A DNA stretch of 8,066 nt from Ruminococcaceae bacterium UBA3451 (GTDB lineage: Bacteria > Bacillota > Clostridia > Oscillospirales > Acutalibacteraceae): the NCBI GenBank assembly GCA_002378845.1, contig DFRY01000017.1:8581-16646 (forward strand). The letters are read 5' to 3'. Below, one piece after another: positions 1 to 7,289 of this stretch. The notes under the pieces are model-generated. The model had not been told where the DNA came from. It did no database searches and saw nothing but the letters and a program-made list of their open reading frames with translations. The stretch's first letter is position 1; each line of letters starts with the position of its first letter. The position numbers were made by a program, and so were the translations under genes.

Positions 1-3000
1 CATATTGACCGGCTGCTTTCCAAACTGATCAGCGAAGAATTCGGTGTGAATCTGAATGTGGAGTTTGACGGAATTCTTTCCATTGACAGCGAAAGTCCGA
101 TTTATATTGAAAAGCAGAAAAAGCATGAGGAAACCATTAAACGCGAGTCGGTCGTACAGGAAATGGAATCGTATGAATCGTCCATGAGCCGCAGCGGTAC
201 TCCGAAAAAAATCAGTGTGCGCAGCGGTGAAACGCTTCTGCCTTCCATCATACCCGAAAGCATACGCGAGCTTTACGGCCGTCCCGCAAAAGCCAAACCA
301 ATTCCGATTAATAAAGTAACGCCGGACATTGGCAGCGTGACAATCTGGGGTGAAATTTTTTCGATTGAGGAGAAAATCACCCGCGACCAGCAGCGCAAAA
401 TTATTACCATTAACATCACCGATTACACCGCTTCTATGACGCTTAAAATCATTGAAATGGTTTCGCAGTGCAAAGCGCTGGATACGCTCAGTAAGGGTAT
501 GACCGTTGTGGTACGCGGCGACGTGGAATACGACAAATACGATCATGAAATCGTACTCCGCCCGAAAAGCATCTGCACCGCAGAACAAATTAAGGTTGTG
601 GACAGCGCGGAAGTTAAGCGCGTGGAACTTCACCTGCATACCAATATGTCCAGCATGGACGGTGTGAATTCTGCGGCGGAGCTGATTAAGCGCGCAGCCG
701 ACTGGGGACAGTCCGCTATCGCGATTACCGACCACGGTGTGGCACAGGCGTTTCCGGATGCAATGAACGCGGCAAACGATTTAAAGAAAAAGGATAAAAA
801 GATTAAAGTAATCTACGGCTTAGAAGCTTACTTTGTCAACGACCTTGTTCCTGCCGTGAAAGGAACTTCGGAAAAAACACTGCAGGATGAATTTATTTCC
901 TTCGATATTGAAACCACCGGATTAAGCCCCAATAAAGAACGTATTACCGAAATCGGTGCGGTTCGCATTCGAAACGGCGAAATAGTGGAAAGCTTCGATA
1001 CCTTTGTCGACCCTGAAATGCCCATACCGTCCAAAATTACGGAATTGACCGGGATAACGGACGAAATGGTGCGCGGCGCTCCGAAGGAAAAAGAAGCAAT
1101 CAAGGCGTTTTATGAATTCTGCGGAAACGACGCTGTTTTAATTGCGCACAACGCCGATTTTGATACGTCGTTTATCCGCATAGCGGCACAGCGCAGCGGA
1201 ATGGATTTTACTTATACATACATTGATACGGTGCCGATGTGCCGTTCCATGCTGAAAGATATTAAAAACTGTAAGCTTGACACAGTGGCGAAGTACCTAA
1301 AGCTCGACCCGTTCAATCATCACCGCGCAAGCGACGATGCCACCGTGCTCGGCAAAATTTTTATTGCGCTGATTACCCGCCTGCAGGAAGATACCCAGGC
1401 TCAAAGCGTAATGGATATTAATACCTCGCTGGCCGGCGGCGACCCCAAAAAAATGAAGTCCTATCATCAGATTATTCTGGTAAAAAATAAAGTCGGTTTG
1501 AAAAATCTGTACCGCCTGATTTCTAAGGGGCATTTGCAGTATTTTTACCGTAACCCCCGTATTCCAAAGAGCGAACTGGTAAAATACAGGGAAGGCCTCA
1601 TTATAGGCAGCGCGTGTGAAGCCGGGGAACTGTTCCGTGCCATTACCAGCGCGCAGCCGTGGGAAACTCTTTGTGAAATCGCAAGTTTTTACGATTATCT
1701 GGAAATTCAGCCCATCGGCAACAATCAGTTTATGGTAAGGGATGGATTGGTGCCCAATGAAGAAAAGCTGCGCGAATTCAACCGCACGATTATTAAGCTT
1801 GGAGAAAAGCTGCATAAACCGGTCGTAGCAACCTGTGACGTGCATTTTATGGATCCAAAGGATGCAGATTACCGTAAAATTTTAATGGCAGGGCAGGGCT
1901 TTACCGACGCCGATATGCAGGCTCCGCTTTATATGCGCACGACGGAGGAAATGCTGGAAGAGTTCGCTTACTTAGGAAAAGAAAAAGCATATGAAGTGGT
2001 TGTAAAGAATTCGAATCTGATTGCCGATATGACGGAGGAAATTACTCCGATTCCGCCCGGAACCTTCCCACCGTTCATCGAAGGCGCCGAGGAGCAGCTT
2101 ACCAGTATTACCTGGTCGCGGGCAAAAGAAGTTTACGGCGACCCGCTGCCCGAAATTGTAAAGAACCGTCTGGACCGCGAACTCGGTTCCATTACCAAGC
2201 ACGGTTTCTCCATTCTTTACATGACCGCGCAAAAGCTGGTGGCCGACTCCGAAGCACACGGCTATCTGGTTGGTTCGCGTGGTTCCGTCGGCTCGTCCTT
2301 TGTTGCGAATATGTCCGGTATTTCCGAAGTCAATCCGCTGGAGCCCCATTATGTCTGTCCAAACTGCAAGCACAGCGAATTTATTACCGACGGCAGCTAT
2401 GGCAGCGGCTTCGACCTCCCGCCGAAGAAATGCCCTGTCTGCGGGGAAGATTATAACCGTGACGGCCATACAATTCCGTTTGAAACCTTTCTGGGCTTCG
2501 ACGGCGATAAAACGCCGGATATTGACCTGAACTTTTCGGGTGAGTACCAGACCAGTGCCCACCGTTATACGGAAACGCTGTTCGGAAAGGACAACGTTTT
2601 TAAAGCCGGAACCATTGCGACGGTGGCCGATAAAACGGCAATCGGTTTTGTAAAGAAATACGCCGAAAGCAAAGGCACCGTAATGCACCGCGCGGAGGAG
2701 CTTCGCCTTGCGGCGGGCTGTACCGGAATTAAGCGTACGACCGGCCAGCACCCCGGCGGCATGGTTGTTGTGCCAAAAGGAATGGATATATTTGATTTCT
2801 GCCCCGTGCAGCACCCGGCAAACGACCAGAATTCCGACAATATTACAACCCACTTCGACTTCCATTCCATCCATGACACCATCTGCAAGCTGGACGAACT
2901 CGGCCATGATGTGCCGACGATTTACCGCTATCTGGAGGACTACACCGGCATTCCGGTTATGAAGGTTTCCATGAGTGACCCGGATGTAATGTCTCTGTTT

Positions 3001-3945
3001 ACCTCCACAAAGGCGCTTGGCGTTACACCGGAAGACATTGATTCCCAGACCGGCACGTTTTCTCTTCCGGAAGTAGGCACCAGCTTTGTACGGCAAATGC
3101 TGATGGATTCCAATCCGACTACGTTTTCCGACCTGCTGCAGGTTTCCGGTTTGTCCCACGGTACGGATGTTTGGCTGGGAAATGCGCAGGACTTAATTAA
3201 GAACGGTACCTGCACCATTTCCGACGTAATCGGAACACGTGACAGTATTATGACTTATCTTCTGTTAAAAGGTCTTGAGCCGAAAATGGCGTTTAAAATC
3301 ATGGAAATCACCCGTAAGGGAAAAGCGACCAAATTGCTGACGGAAGAACATATTAATGCCATGAAGGAACACGGTGTGCCGCAATGGTATATTGATTCCT
3401 GTATGAAAATTAAGTACATGTTCCCGAAAGCGCATGCGGCCGCATACATGATTTCGACCCTGCGCCTAGGCTGGTACAAGGTACATAAGCCGGTCGAGTA
3501 TTACGCCGCCTACTTTACCGTACGCGGAGAAGATTTTGACGGCGCTACGGTCATACAGGGCCGCGAGGCGGTACGCCGCCGGATGAATGAAATTACCATG
3601 AAAGGGAAGGAAGCGAGCGCGAAAGAAGAAGCGGCGTTCGCTACGTTCCAAATCGTTAACGAAATGCTGGCACGCGGCATAGAAGTGCTTCCCATTGACC
3701 TTTATCAATCCGACGCCAGAAAGTATTTGGTGGAAGACGGGAAAATCCGGCTTCCGTTCTCGTCGCTTTCCGGCGTAGGGGAAGCCGCTGCCAACAGCAT
3801 TGCGGCAGCGAAAGAGGGAGGCCCGTATATATCGGTTGACGATTTGCAGACACGCGCCAAGGTATCAAAGTCCGTCATTGAAACCTTGTCCGCTTCCGGC
3901 GCGCTTGCCGGTCTGCCGGCGAGCAGCCAGATGACATTGTTTTAA
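1..3945 (+). CDS. polC: DNA polymerase III alpha subunit, Gram-positive PolC type (5' end outside window)
   Basis: Replicative DNA polymerase with built-in 3'-5' proofreading. The frame is open from base 1 (first codon CAT), so the gene starts upstream; the GTG at 46 is internal. There are 1314 codons here against about 1440 in the family, so roughly 130 N-terminal residues are missing. Counting from the first codon: end of the N-terminal domain (about 1-30), OB fold (about 112-200), PHP first half (H211, H213, D220, H245, E275), inserted DnaQ-like exonuclease (D302/E304, D388, H441/D446), PHP second half (H489, C539, D613, H615), then the polymerase domain. The last has GSRGS at 758-762, a zinc site C786-x2-C789-x21-C811-x2-C814, and catalytic aspartates D840, D842 (PDIDLNFSG) and D965 (LDELGHD). 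A helix-hairpin-helix lies at 1256-1264, and the protein ends in QMTLF, a sliding-clamp-binding motif. The exonuclease inserted in PHP and the zinc site separate PolC from DnaE. No frameshift or missing key residue is seen. Confidence 0.98.
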   Translation, partial: HIDRLLSKLISEEFGVNLNVEFDGILSIDSESPIYIEKQKKHEETIKRESVVQEMESYESSMSRSGTPKKISVRSGETLLPSIIPESIRELYGRPAKAKPIPINKVTPDIGSVTIWGEIFSIEEKITRDQQRKIITINITDYTASMTLKIIEMVSQCKALDTLSKGMTVVVRGDVEYDKYDHEIVLRPKSICTAEQIKVVDSAEVKRVELHLHTNMSSMDGVNSAAELIKRAADWGQSAIAITDHGVAQAFPDAMNAANDLKKKDKKIKVIYGLEAYFVNDLVPAVKGTSEKTLQDEFISFDIETTGLSPNKERITEIGAVRIRNGEIVESFDTFVDPEMPIPSKITELTGITDEMVRGAPKEKEAIKAFYEFCGNDAVLIAHNADFDTSFIRIAAQRSGMDFTYTYIDTVPMCRSMLKDIKNCKLDTVAKYLKLDPFNHHRASDDATVLGKIFIALITRLQEDTQAQSVMDINTSLAGGDPKKMKSYHQIILVKNKVGLKNLYRLISKGHLQYFYRNPRIPKSELVKYREGLIIGSACEAGELFRAITSAQPWETLCEIASFYDYLEIQPIGNNQFMVRDGLVPNEEKLREFNRTIIKLGEKLHKPVVATCDVHFMDPKDADYRKILMAGQGFTDADMQAPLYMRTTEEMLEEFAYLGKEKAYEVVVKNSNLIADMTEEITPIPPGTFPPFIEGAEEQLTSITWSRAKEVYGDPLPEIVKNRLDRELGSITKHGFSILYMTAQKLVADSEAHGYLVGSRGSVGSSFVANMSGISEVNPLEPHYVCPNCKHSEFITDGSYGSGFDLPPKKCPVCGEDYNRDGHTIPFETFLGFDGDKTPDIDLNFSGEYQTSAHRYTETLFGKDNVFKAGTIATVADKTAIGFVKKYAESKGTVMHRAEELRLAAGCTGIKRTTGQHPGGMVVVPKGMDIFDFCPVQHPANDQNSDNITTHFDFHSIHDTICKLDELGHDVPTIYRYLEDYTGIPVMKVSMSDPDVMSLFTSTKALGVTPEDIDSQTGTFSLPEVGTSFVRQMLMDSNPTTFSDLLQVSGLSHGTDVWLGNAQDLIKNGTCTISDVIGTRDSIMTYLLLKGLEPKMAFKIMEITRKGKATKLLTEEHINAMKEHGVPQWYIDSCMKIKYMFPKAHAAAYMISTLRLGWYKVHKPVEYYAAYFTVRGEDFDGATVIQGREAVRRRMNEITMKGKEASAKEEAAFATFQIVNEMLARGIEVLPIDLYQSDARKYLVEDGKIRLPFSSLSGVGEAAANSIAAAKEGGPYISVDDLQTRAKVSKSVIETLSASGALAGLPASSQMTLF

Positions 3946-4020
3946 GGCGGAGCGGTCAAGTAAAAACTTTACTCCCACCTGAATAAATCCGGTAGAAAAG
4001 TGCATACAGTATCATAGATA

Positions 4021-4078
4021 GATAAAAAATCCCAATCTGGCTCCATACTTTCGGTGCTGATTGGGATTTTATCTTTTT
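4021..4078 (+). terminator. rho-independent terminator after polC
   Basis: A 12-bp perfect stem pairs AAAATCCCAATC (4026-4037) with GATTGGGATTTT (4059-4070). A further GATA/TATC pairing (4021-4024 with 4070-4073 region) is possible across a small bulge. The 21-nt loop can fold further: GCTCC 4040-4044 against GGTGC 4053-4057 with one mismatch. A T-rich tract follows (4067-4078). The minus strand also shows a run of T after the stem, so the element could work in both directions, though no convergent gene is present. It lies 80 bp after the polC stop and 13 bp before the his -35 box, which fits termination of polC and insulation of the his operon. The stretch 3946-4020 holds only a weak AGTAAA/TTTACT hairpin without a T tract and no coding potential I can support. 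Confidence 0.9.
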
Positions 4079-4090
4079 ACAGAGATTTAA

Positions 4091-4120
4091 TTGACAAATT
4101 ACAATTTAGTGTGATATTAT
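4091..4120 (+). promoter_or_regulatory. Predicted sigma-A promoter of the his operon
   Basis: A consensus -35 box TTGACA (4091-4096) is followed after 18 bp by TATTAT (4115-4120), five of six matches to the -10 consensus. TG at 4112-4113 precedes it in the extended -10 arrangement (TGnTATTAT). Transcription would begin near A4127, leaving a leader of about 37 nt before the hisZ ATG. The surrounding DNA is clearly more A+T-rich than the genes. The promoter is inferred from sequence alone. A near-consensus -35 plus an extended -10 suggests a strong promoter when it is not repressed. Confidence 0.8.
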
Positions 4121-4134
4121 ATTACCATACTAAA
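4105..4134 (+). promoter_or_regulatory. Candidate operator: 30-bp palindrome over the his -10 and start site
   Basis: The left half TTTAGTGTGATATTA (4105-4119) and the reverse complement of the right half (4120-4134), TTTAGTATGGTAATA, agree at 12 of 15 positions, including the outer six. The palindrome is centred on the -10 box and ends about 8 bp past the predicted start site, so a bound dimer would block RNA polymerase. Only the right half would be transcribed, which argues for a DNA operator rather than an RNA hairpin. Which protein binds is unknown. A TrpR-family YerC/HisR-type regulator, proposed for his genes in Gram-positive bacteria, is a plausible but unproven candidate. Confidence 0.6.
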
Positions 4135-4147
4135 GCAAAAGAAATTT

Positions 4148-4152
4148 GGGAG
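4148..4152 (+). promoter_or_regulatory. Ribosome binding site of hisZ, deciding its start
   Basis: GGGAG is the only Shine-Dalgarno-like sequence in the short leader. It sits 11 nt before the ATG at 4164, slightly far but usable. The in-frame TTG at 4146 overlaps this site and has no purine-rich site at a suitable distance upstream. Starting at the ATG also gives the usual HisZ N-terminus (MKKYNKITPEG). Confidence 0.6.
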
Positions 4153-4163
4153 CGTTTTACGCC

Positions 4164-5363
4164 ATGAAAAAATATAACAAAATTACGCCGGAAGGCACCA
4201 ACGATCTTCTTTTTGAAGAATGCTTAGCCCGAAGATATGTGGAAAAAACCGTAACCGTTGTTTTTTTATCCCGCGGGTTTCATGAAGTGGTAACGCCGGG
4301 ATTGGAGTTTTACGACGTATTCCAACCCGAATCTTCCGGTATTGGACAGGAAGTAATGTATAAAATGACCGACCGTCGCGGCAGGCTTGTGGTAATGCGG
4401 CCGGACTCTACCATGCCGATTGCTCGGTTGACGGCAACCAGGCTGCAGAATTTGCCAAAGCCTATTCGTCTTTTCTATAACCAGCCCATTTACCGTAATC
4501 ATCCCGGGTTAACCGGGCGCAGCGACGAAACGGTGCAGGCAGGAATTGAGCTTTTGGGTGCGGGCGGCATCCGTGCGGACTTGGAAGTCATTGCCACTGC
4601 GGTGGAAGCGCTTTCCACCTGTGTGCCAAACTTCCGACTGGAACTTGGTCACGCAGGGTTTTTTCAGGCCCTGGCCGAACAGCTCCCCATAACAGAGGAT
4701 GTACGGGAAGATATTCGCCGTACGATTGAATCGAAGGATTACGCCGCTCTGAATACGATTCTGGACGGACTGGGGAATTCCCGTCAGGTTACTGCCATGC
4801 GAAGGCTTCCGCGCCTTTTCGGTGGAGAAGAAGTATTTAGTCAGGCAGCACCGCTGTGCAGCGATGAGAAATCCACACAAACTCTGGATTACCTTGAGGA
4901 GCTATACCGTTCCCTCATGCAGCTTGGATTGGAAGAGAAAATCATTGTCGATTTGGGTTTGGTACAGCGCAACGATTATTATACCAATATTATTTTCAGT
5001 GCTTATGCAGAGGGGTACGGTGATGCTGTTCTTCTTGGCGGCCGTTATGACAACCTCCTTGGAAATTTTGATCTTCCCATTCCCGCAATCGGTTTTGCCA
5101 TCAATGTGGACGCTATCGTAAAAATCATGCTGGAACGCGGGGACTCCCCCGCGGTAGAAACAGCAGACATTCTGGTTCATGGAAAAGCGGGTTTTGAAAT
5201 TCAGGCGCTGCAATATTTATCCGCGCTTGTAAAACAGGGATTCCAATGTGAAAACAGTGTGTTTGAAACTGCGGAAGAGGCATTGAATTATGCAAAAGCG
5301 CGCGGTATGAAGCGTGTTGATTTAATCGGCAATACCGTCGAAACCATTTCACTAAAGGATTGA
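4164..5363 (+). CDS. hisZ: ATP phosphoribosyltransferase regulatory subunit HisZ
   Basis: Non-catalytic partner of the short HisG. In the hetero-octameric enzyme described for this family it is required for activity and mediates histidine feedback. The protein is 399 residues, within the range of the longer HisZ forms. It has a class II histidyl-tRNA synthetase-like fold: N-terminal TPEGTNDLL (8-16), a motif-2-like RPDST (79-83), QPIYRNHPGLTGRSDE (107-122), QRNDYYTNIIF (268-278) in place of the synthetase RGLDYYTG-type motif, and GGRYDNLLGNF (292-302). At the motif 3 position it has GFAINVDAI (310-318), without the GxER-type arginine that tRNA charging needs, so it is HisZ and not HisRS. Residues from about 335 to 399 form an extra C-terminal alpha/beta domain after an RGDSPA linker. 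It is the first gene of the operon; the ATG at 4164 is chosen over the TTG at 4146. hisG follows after 6 bp. Confidence 0.95.
   Translation: MKKYNKITPEGTNDLLFEECLARRYVEKTVTVVFLSRGFHEVVTPGLEFYDVFQPESSGIGQEVMYKMTDRRGRLVVMRPDSTMPIARLTATRLQNLPKPIRLFYNQPIYRNHPGLTGRSDETVQAGIELLGAGGIRADLEVIATAVEALSTCVPNFRLELGHAGFFQALAEQLPITEDVREDIRRTIESKDYAALNTILDGLGNSRQVTAMRRLPRLFGGEEVFSQAAPLCSDEKSTQTLDYLEELYRSLMQLGLEEKIIVDLGLVQRNDYYTNIIFSAYAEGYGDAVLLGGRYDNLLGNFDLPIPAIGFAINVDAIVKIMLERGDSPAVETADILVHGKAGFEIQALQYLSALVKQGFQCENSVFETAEEALNYAKARGMKRVDLIGNTVETISLKD
5136..5153 (+). other. Strong GC hairpin inside hisZ at the interdomain linker
   Basis: CGCGGGG (5136-5142) pairs perfectly with CCCCGCG (5147-5153) around the 4-nt loop ACTC, giving a seven-pair all-GC stem in the mRNA. 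No T tract follows (GTAGAAA instead), so it is not a terminator. It encodes residues 325-330 (RGDSPA), between the synthetase-like domain and the C-terminal domain of HisZ. The structure is seen directly. Any role, such as slowing ribosomes at a domain border, is speculative, and chance is quite possible. Confidence 0.35.
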
Positions 5364-5369
5364 TGTAAA

Positions 5370-6008
5370 ATGAGGCCACTTAGAATTGCCCTGACGAAGG
5401 GCAGGTTGGAAAAAGACACGGTCGCACTGTTCGAAGCAATCGGCTTTGACTGCACCGCGGTAAAGAATAAAGGACGCAAACTGATTTTACCCATCGGCGA
5501 ACATCAATTCGAAGTCGTTCTTGCAAAAGCTGCCGATGTAATTACTTACGTGGAACACGGCGTATGCGATTTGGGTGTTGTCGGCAAAGATACTATAATG
5601 GAAAACGGAAGCGGATTTTACGAGGTGCTTGATTTAGGGTTCGGGAAATGCCGTTTTGCACTTGCCGGGCCGAAAGAGAAGGACTTCTTCAGCGGGTATT
5701 CCTCCAAAACCATCGCGACAAAATACCCCAATGTAGCTCGGAACTATTTTGAACGCAAGGCAATGGATGTGCGCGTTATCAAAATAGAAGGCTCGGTGGA
5801 ATTGGCGCCGCTTTTAGGGCTTTCCGACGCAATTGTCGATATTGTAGAAACCGGCTCCACCCTGAAGGAAAACGGGCTTGAGGTAATTGAAACCATCTGT
5901 GATATTTCCGCAAGGCTGATTGTCAATGCCGCGAGTATGAAGCTTCGCAAGGCGGAAATCGAAACGCTGGCAGAACAAATGGAAAAAGCAAAGGAGGGCA
6001 TGAAATGA
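5370..6008 (+). CDS. hisG: ATP phosphoribosyltransferase catalytic subunit, short form HisG
   Basis: Catalyses the first committed step of histidine synthesis: ATP plus PRPP to phosphoribosyl-ATP plus pyrophosphate, in the cytoplasm. At 212 residues it is the short form, lacking the roughly 80-residue C-terminal regulatory domain of long HisG, and so depends on HisZ, encoded just upstream. Visible landmarks are the N-terminal LRIALTKGRLEKD (4-16), GVCDLGVVGKD (64-74), GSVELAPLLG (141-150) and the PRPP-binding segment DIVETGSTLKENGL (157-170). The ATG at 5370 is preceded by AAAGGA (5354-5359) with 10 nt between. The hisZ stop is 6 bp upstream and the last four bases overlap the hisD start as ATGA, implying translational coupling. 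No anomaly is seen. Confidence 0.97.
   Translation: MRPLRIALTKGRLEKDTVALFEAIGFDCTAVKNKGRKLILPIGEHQFEVVLAKAADVITYVEHGVCDLGVVGKDTIMENGSGFYEVLDLGFGKCRFALAGPKEKDFFSGYSSKTIATKYPNVARNYFERKAMDVRVIKIEGSVELAPLLGLSDAIVDIVETGSTLKENGLEVIETICDISARLIVNAASMKLRKAEIETLAEQMEKAKEGMK
5991..5997 (+). promoter_or_regulatory. Strong ribosome binding site of hisD within hisG
   Basis: AAGGAGG, a near-perfect Shine-Dalgarno sequence, lies inside the last codons of hisG, 7 nt before the hisD ATG at 6005. It fixes the hisD start and the four-base ATGA overlap. It is the best ribosome binding site among the four his genes; those of hisG (AAAGGA, 5354-5359) and hisC (GAGG, 7279-7282) are weaker. Confidence 0.85.
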
Positions 6009-7288
6009 TTCAGATAGTAAAAGAGGGCGGGGCTTTCGGCCGTGACTTTATCACACAGCTGAAACAGCGCAGTGAAAGTTCCAATCGGAAAGTGGATGCC
6101 GCTGTTGCGGAAATCATTGAAAATGTCCGCCAAAACGGGGATCAGGCTGTCAAAGAGTATACGCTTCAATTTGACGGCAGCGTACCGGAACAACTGGAAA
6201 TCAGCAGGAACGAAATGCAGCAATTATCTTTACAGTGTGATCCCGATTTTCTTGCGGCACTGAACCGTGCGGCGGCAAATATTACGGACTTTCACCAACG
6301 CCAAAAGCAGCAAAGCTGGCTGAACACGCAGTCAAACGGGGTAATTATGGGGCAGCGCGTACGCGGTCTTTCCAAAGTGGGCATTTATGTTCCGGGCGGT
6401 ACCGCGGCATATCCGTCTTCTGTGCTGATGAATGCCATTCCGGCGAAAATCGCCGGAGTAGGCGAAATTATCATGGTTACCCCACCGGCAAAAGGCGGCA
6501 AACCAAATCCGGACATATTGGCCGCCGCGCTCGCGGCAGGGGTTGACCGTGTGTTTTTGGTCGGTGGGGCACAGGCGGTTGCCGCGCTGGCTTTCGGAAC
6601 ACAGAGCATTCCGAAGGTAGATAAAATCGTAGGGCCTGGGAATATTTATGTTGCCACGGCAAAAAAACATTTGTACGGAACCGTTGACATCGATATGATT
6701 GCAGGCCCCAGCGAAATTCTTGTGATTGCCGATGAAACAGCAAATCCGAAGTTTCTGGCGGCCGATTTAATGTCGCAGGCTGAGCACGATGTGCTTGCTT
6801 CTGCTATTTTACTGACTACTTCCAAAAAAATTGCGGAGGAAACGGTAAAGCAGATTTACGTGCAAATGGAGTCCCTTTCCCGCAAAGAGATTATCAATCA
6901 GTCACTGGATCGTTTTGGAGCCGTCATGGTGTGCAATAACATGGAGGAAGCGGTGGAGTTCGCCAACGAGCTCGCGCCGGAACACCTTGAAGTCTGCGCG
7001 TCCAATCCAATGGAGTTTATTGGAAAAATCGATAACGCGGGCTCCGTTTTTCTGGGGAACTATTCTCCGGAACCCTTGGGCGACTATTACGCGGGGCCGA
7101 ATCACGTGCTCCCTACAAGCGGTACGGCAAGGTTCTTTTCCCCACTTTCCGTTGACAGCTTTATAAAAAAATCCAGTTTTATTTATTATACTGAACAGGC
7201 GCTGCGGTTGGCACAGGACGATATTGAGAAATTGGCGGAAACCGAGGGCCTGACTGCCCACGCAAATTCGATCAAAGTGAGGCGCTGA
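6005..7288 (+). CDS. hisD: Histidinol dehydrogenase HisD
   Basis: Zinc enzyme for the last two steps of histidine synthesis: it oxidises L-histidinol to L-histidine through histidinal, using two NAD+. The 427-residue length is normal for the family. Signature segments in order are GIYVPGGTAAYPSSVLMNA (126-144), VGPGNIYVATAKKHLYG (209-225), DMIAGPSEILVIAD (230-243), SQAEHD (257-262), APEHLEV (324-330) and PEPLGDYYAGPNHVLPTSGTAR (356-377, named by key residues). The zinc ligands known in the family appear as Q258, H261, D360 and H419, and the general-base pair as E326-H327, so the enzyme looks fully active. The start is set by AAGGAGG at 5991-5997. It overlaps hisG by 4 bp, and hisC begins 1 bp after its stop. 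Confidence 0.98.
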   Translation: MIQIVKEGGAFGRDFITQLKQRSESSNRKVDAAVAEIIENVRQNGDQAVKEYTLQFDGSVPEQLEISRNEMQQLSLQCDPDFLAALNRAAANITDFHQRQKQQSWLNTQSNGVIMGQRVRGLSKVGIYVPGGTAAYPSSVLMNAIPAKIAGVGEIIMVTPPAKGGKPNPDILAAALAAGVDRVFLVGGAQAVAALAFGTQSIPKVDKIVGPGNIYVATAKKHLYGTVDIDMIAGPSEILVIADETANPKFLAADLMSQAEHDVLASAILLTTSKKIAEETVKQIYVQMESLSRKEIINQSLDRFGAVMVCNNMEEAVEFANELAPEHLEVCASNPMEFIGKIDNAGSVFLGNYSPEPLGDYYAGPNHVLPTSGTARFFSPLSVDSFIKKSSFIYYTEQALRLAQDDIEKLAETEGLTAHANSIKVRR

Positions 7289-7289
7289 C

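Noticed and set aside
46..48. GTG at 46 as the polC start
   Set aside because: The frame is open upstream to base 1 and the encoded residues continue the expected N-terminal domain; the family is about 130 residues longer at this end.
1972..3159. Long open frame of 395 codons on the minus strand inside polC
   Set aside because: It lies wholly opposite a well-conserved polymerase domain, resembles no family I know, and is typical of antisense shadow frames; no ribosome binding site or promoter supports it.
3434..3445. Perfect 12-bp palindrome ATGCGGCCGCAT in polC
   Set aside because: It encodes the conserved KAHAAAY segment of polymerase III, so protein conservation plus codon choice explains it.
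3567..3580. Hairpin GGCGG-TACG-CCGCC in polC
   Set aside because: A short stem within codons for an arginine-rich stretch; the closing pair is not the one that makes UACG loops unusually stable, and nothing nearby suggests a role.
3959..3973. AGTAAA/TTTACT hairpin just after the polC stop
   Set aside because: Only six weak A/T-rich pairs and no T tract; the stronger element at 4021-4078 is the terminator.
3968..3998. Possible second promoter (TTTACT with TAGAAA) upstream of the terminator
   Set aside because: Both boxes match the consensus poorly and the 19-bp spacing is long; the promoter at 4091-4120 is much better.
4021..4163. T-box or riboswitch upstream of hisZ
   Set aside because: No T-box consensus or recognisable aptamer is seen, and the predicted promoter lies downstream of the only strong hairpin.
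4503..4517. CCCGG/CCGGG inverted repeat in hisZ
   Set aside because: It falls on the conserved HPGLTGR codons and is best explained by coding constraint.
5363..5368. ATG TAA start-stop overlapping the hisZ stop
   Set aside because: A two-codon frame arising from TGATGTAA; it has no coding content and is probably chance, although it lies between hisZ and hisG.
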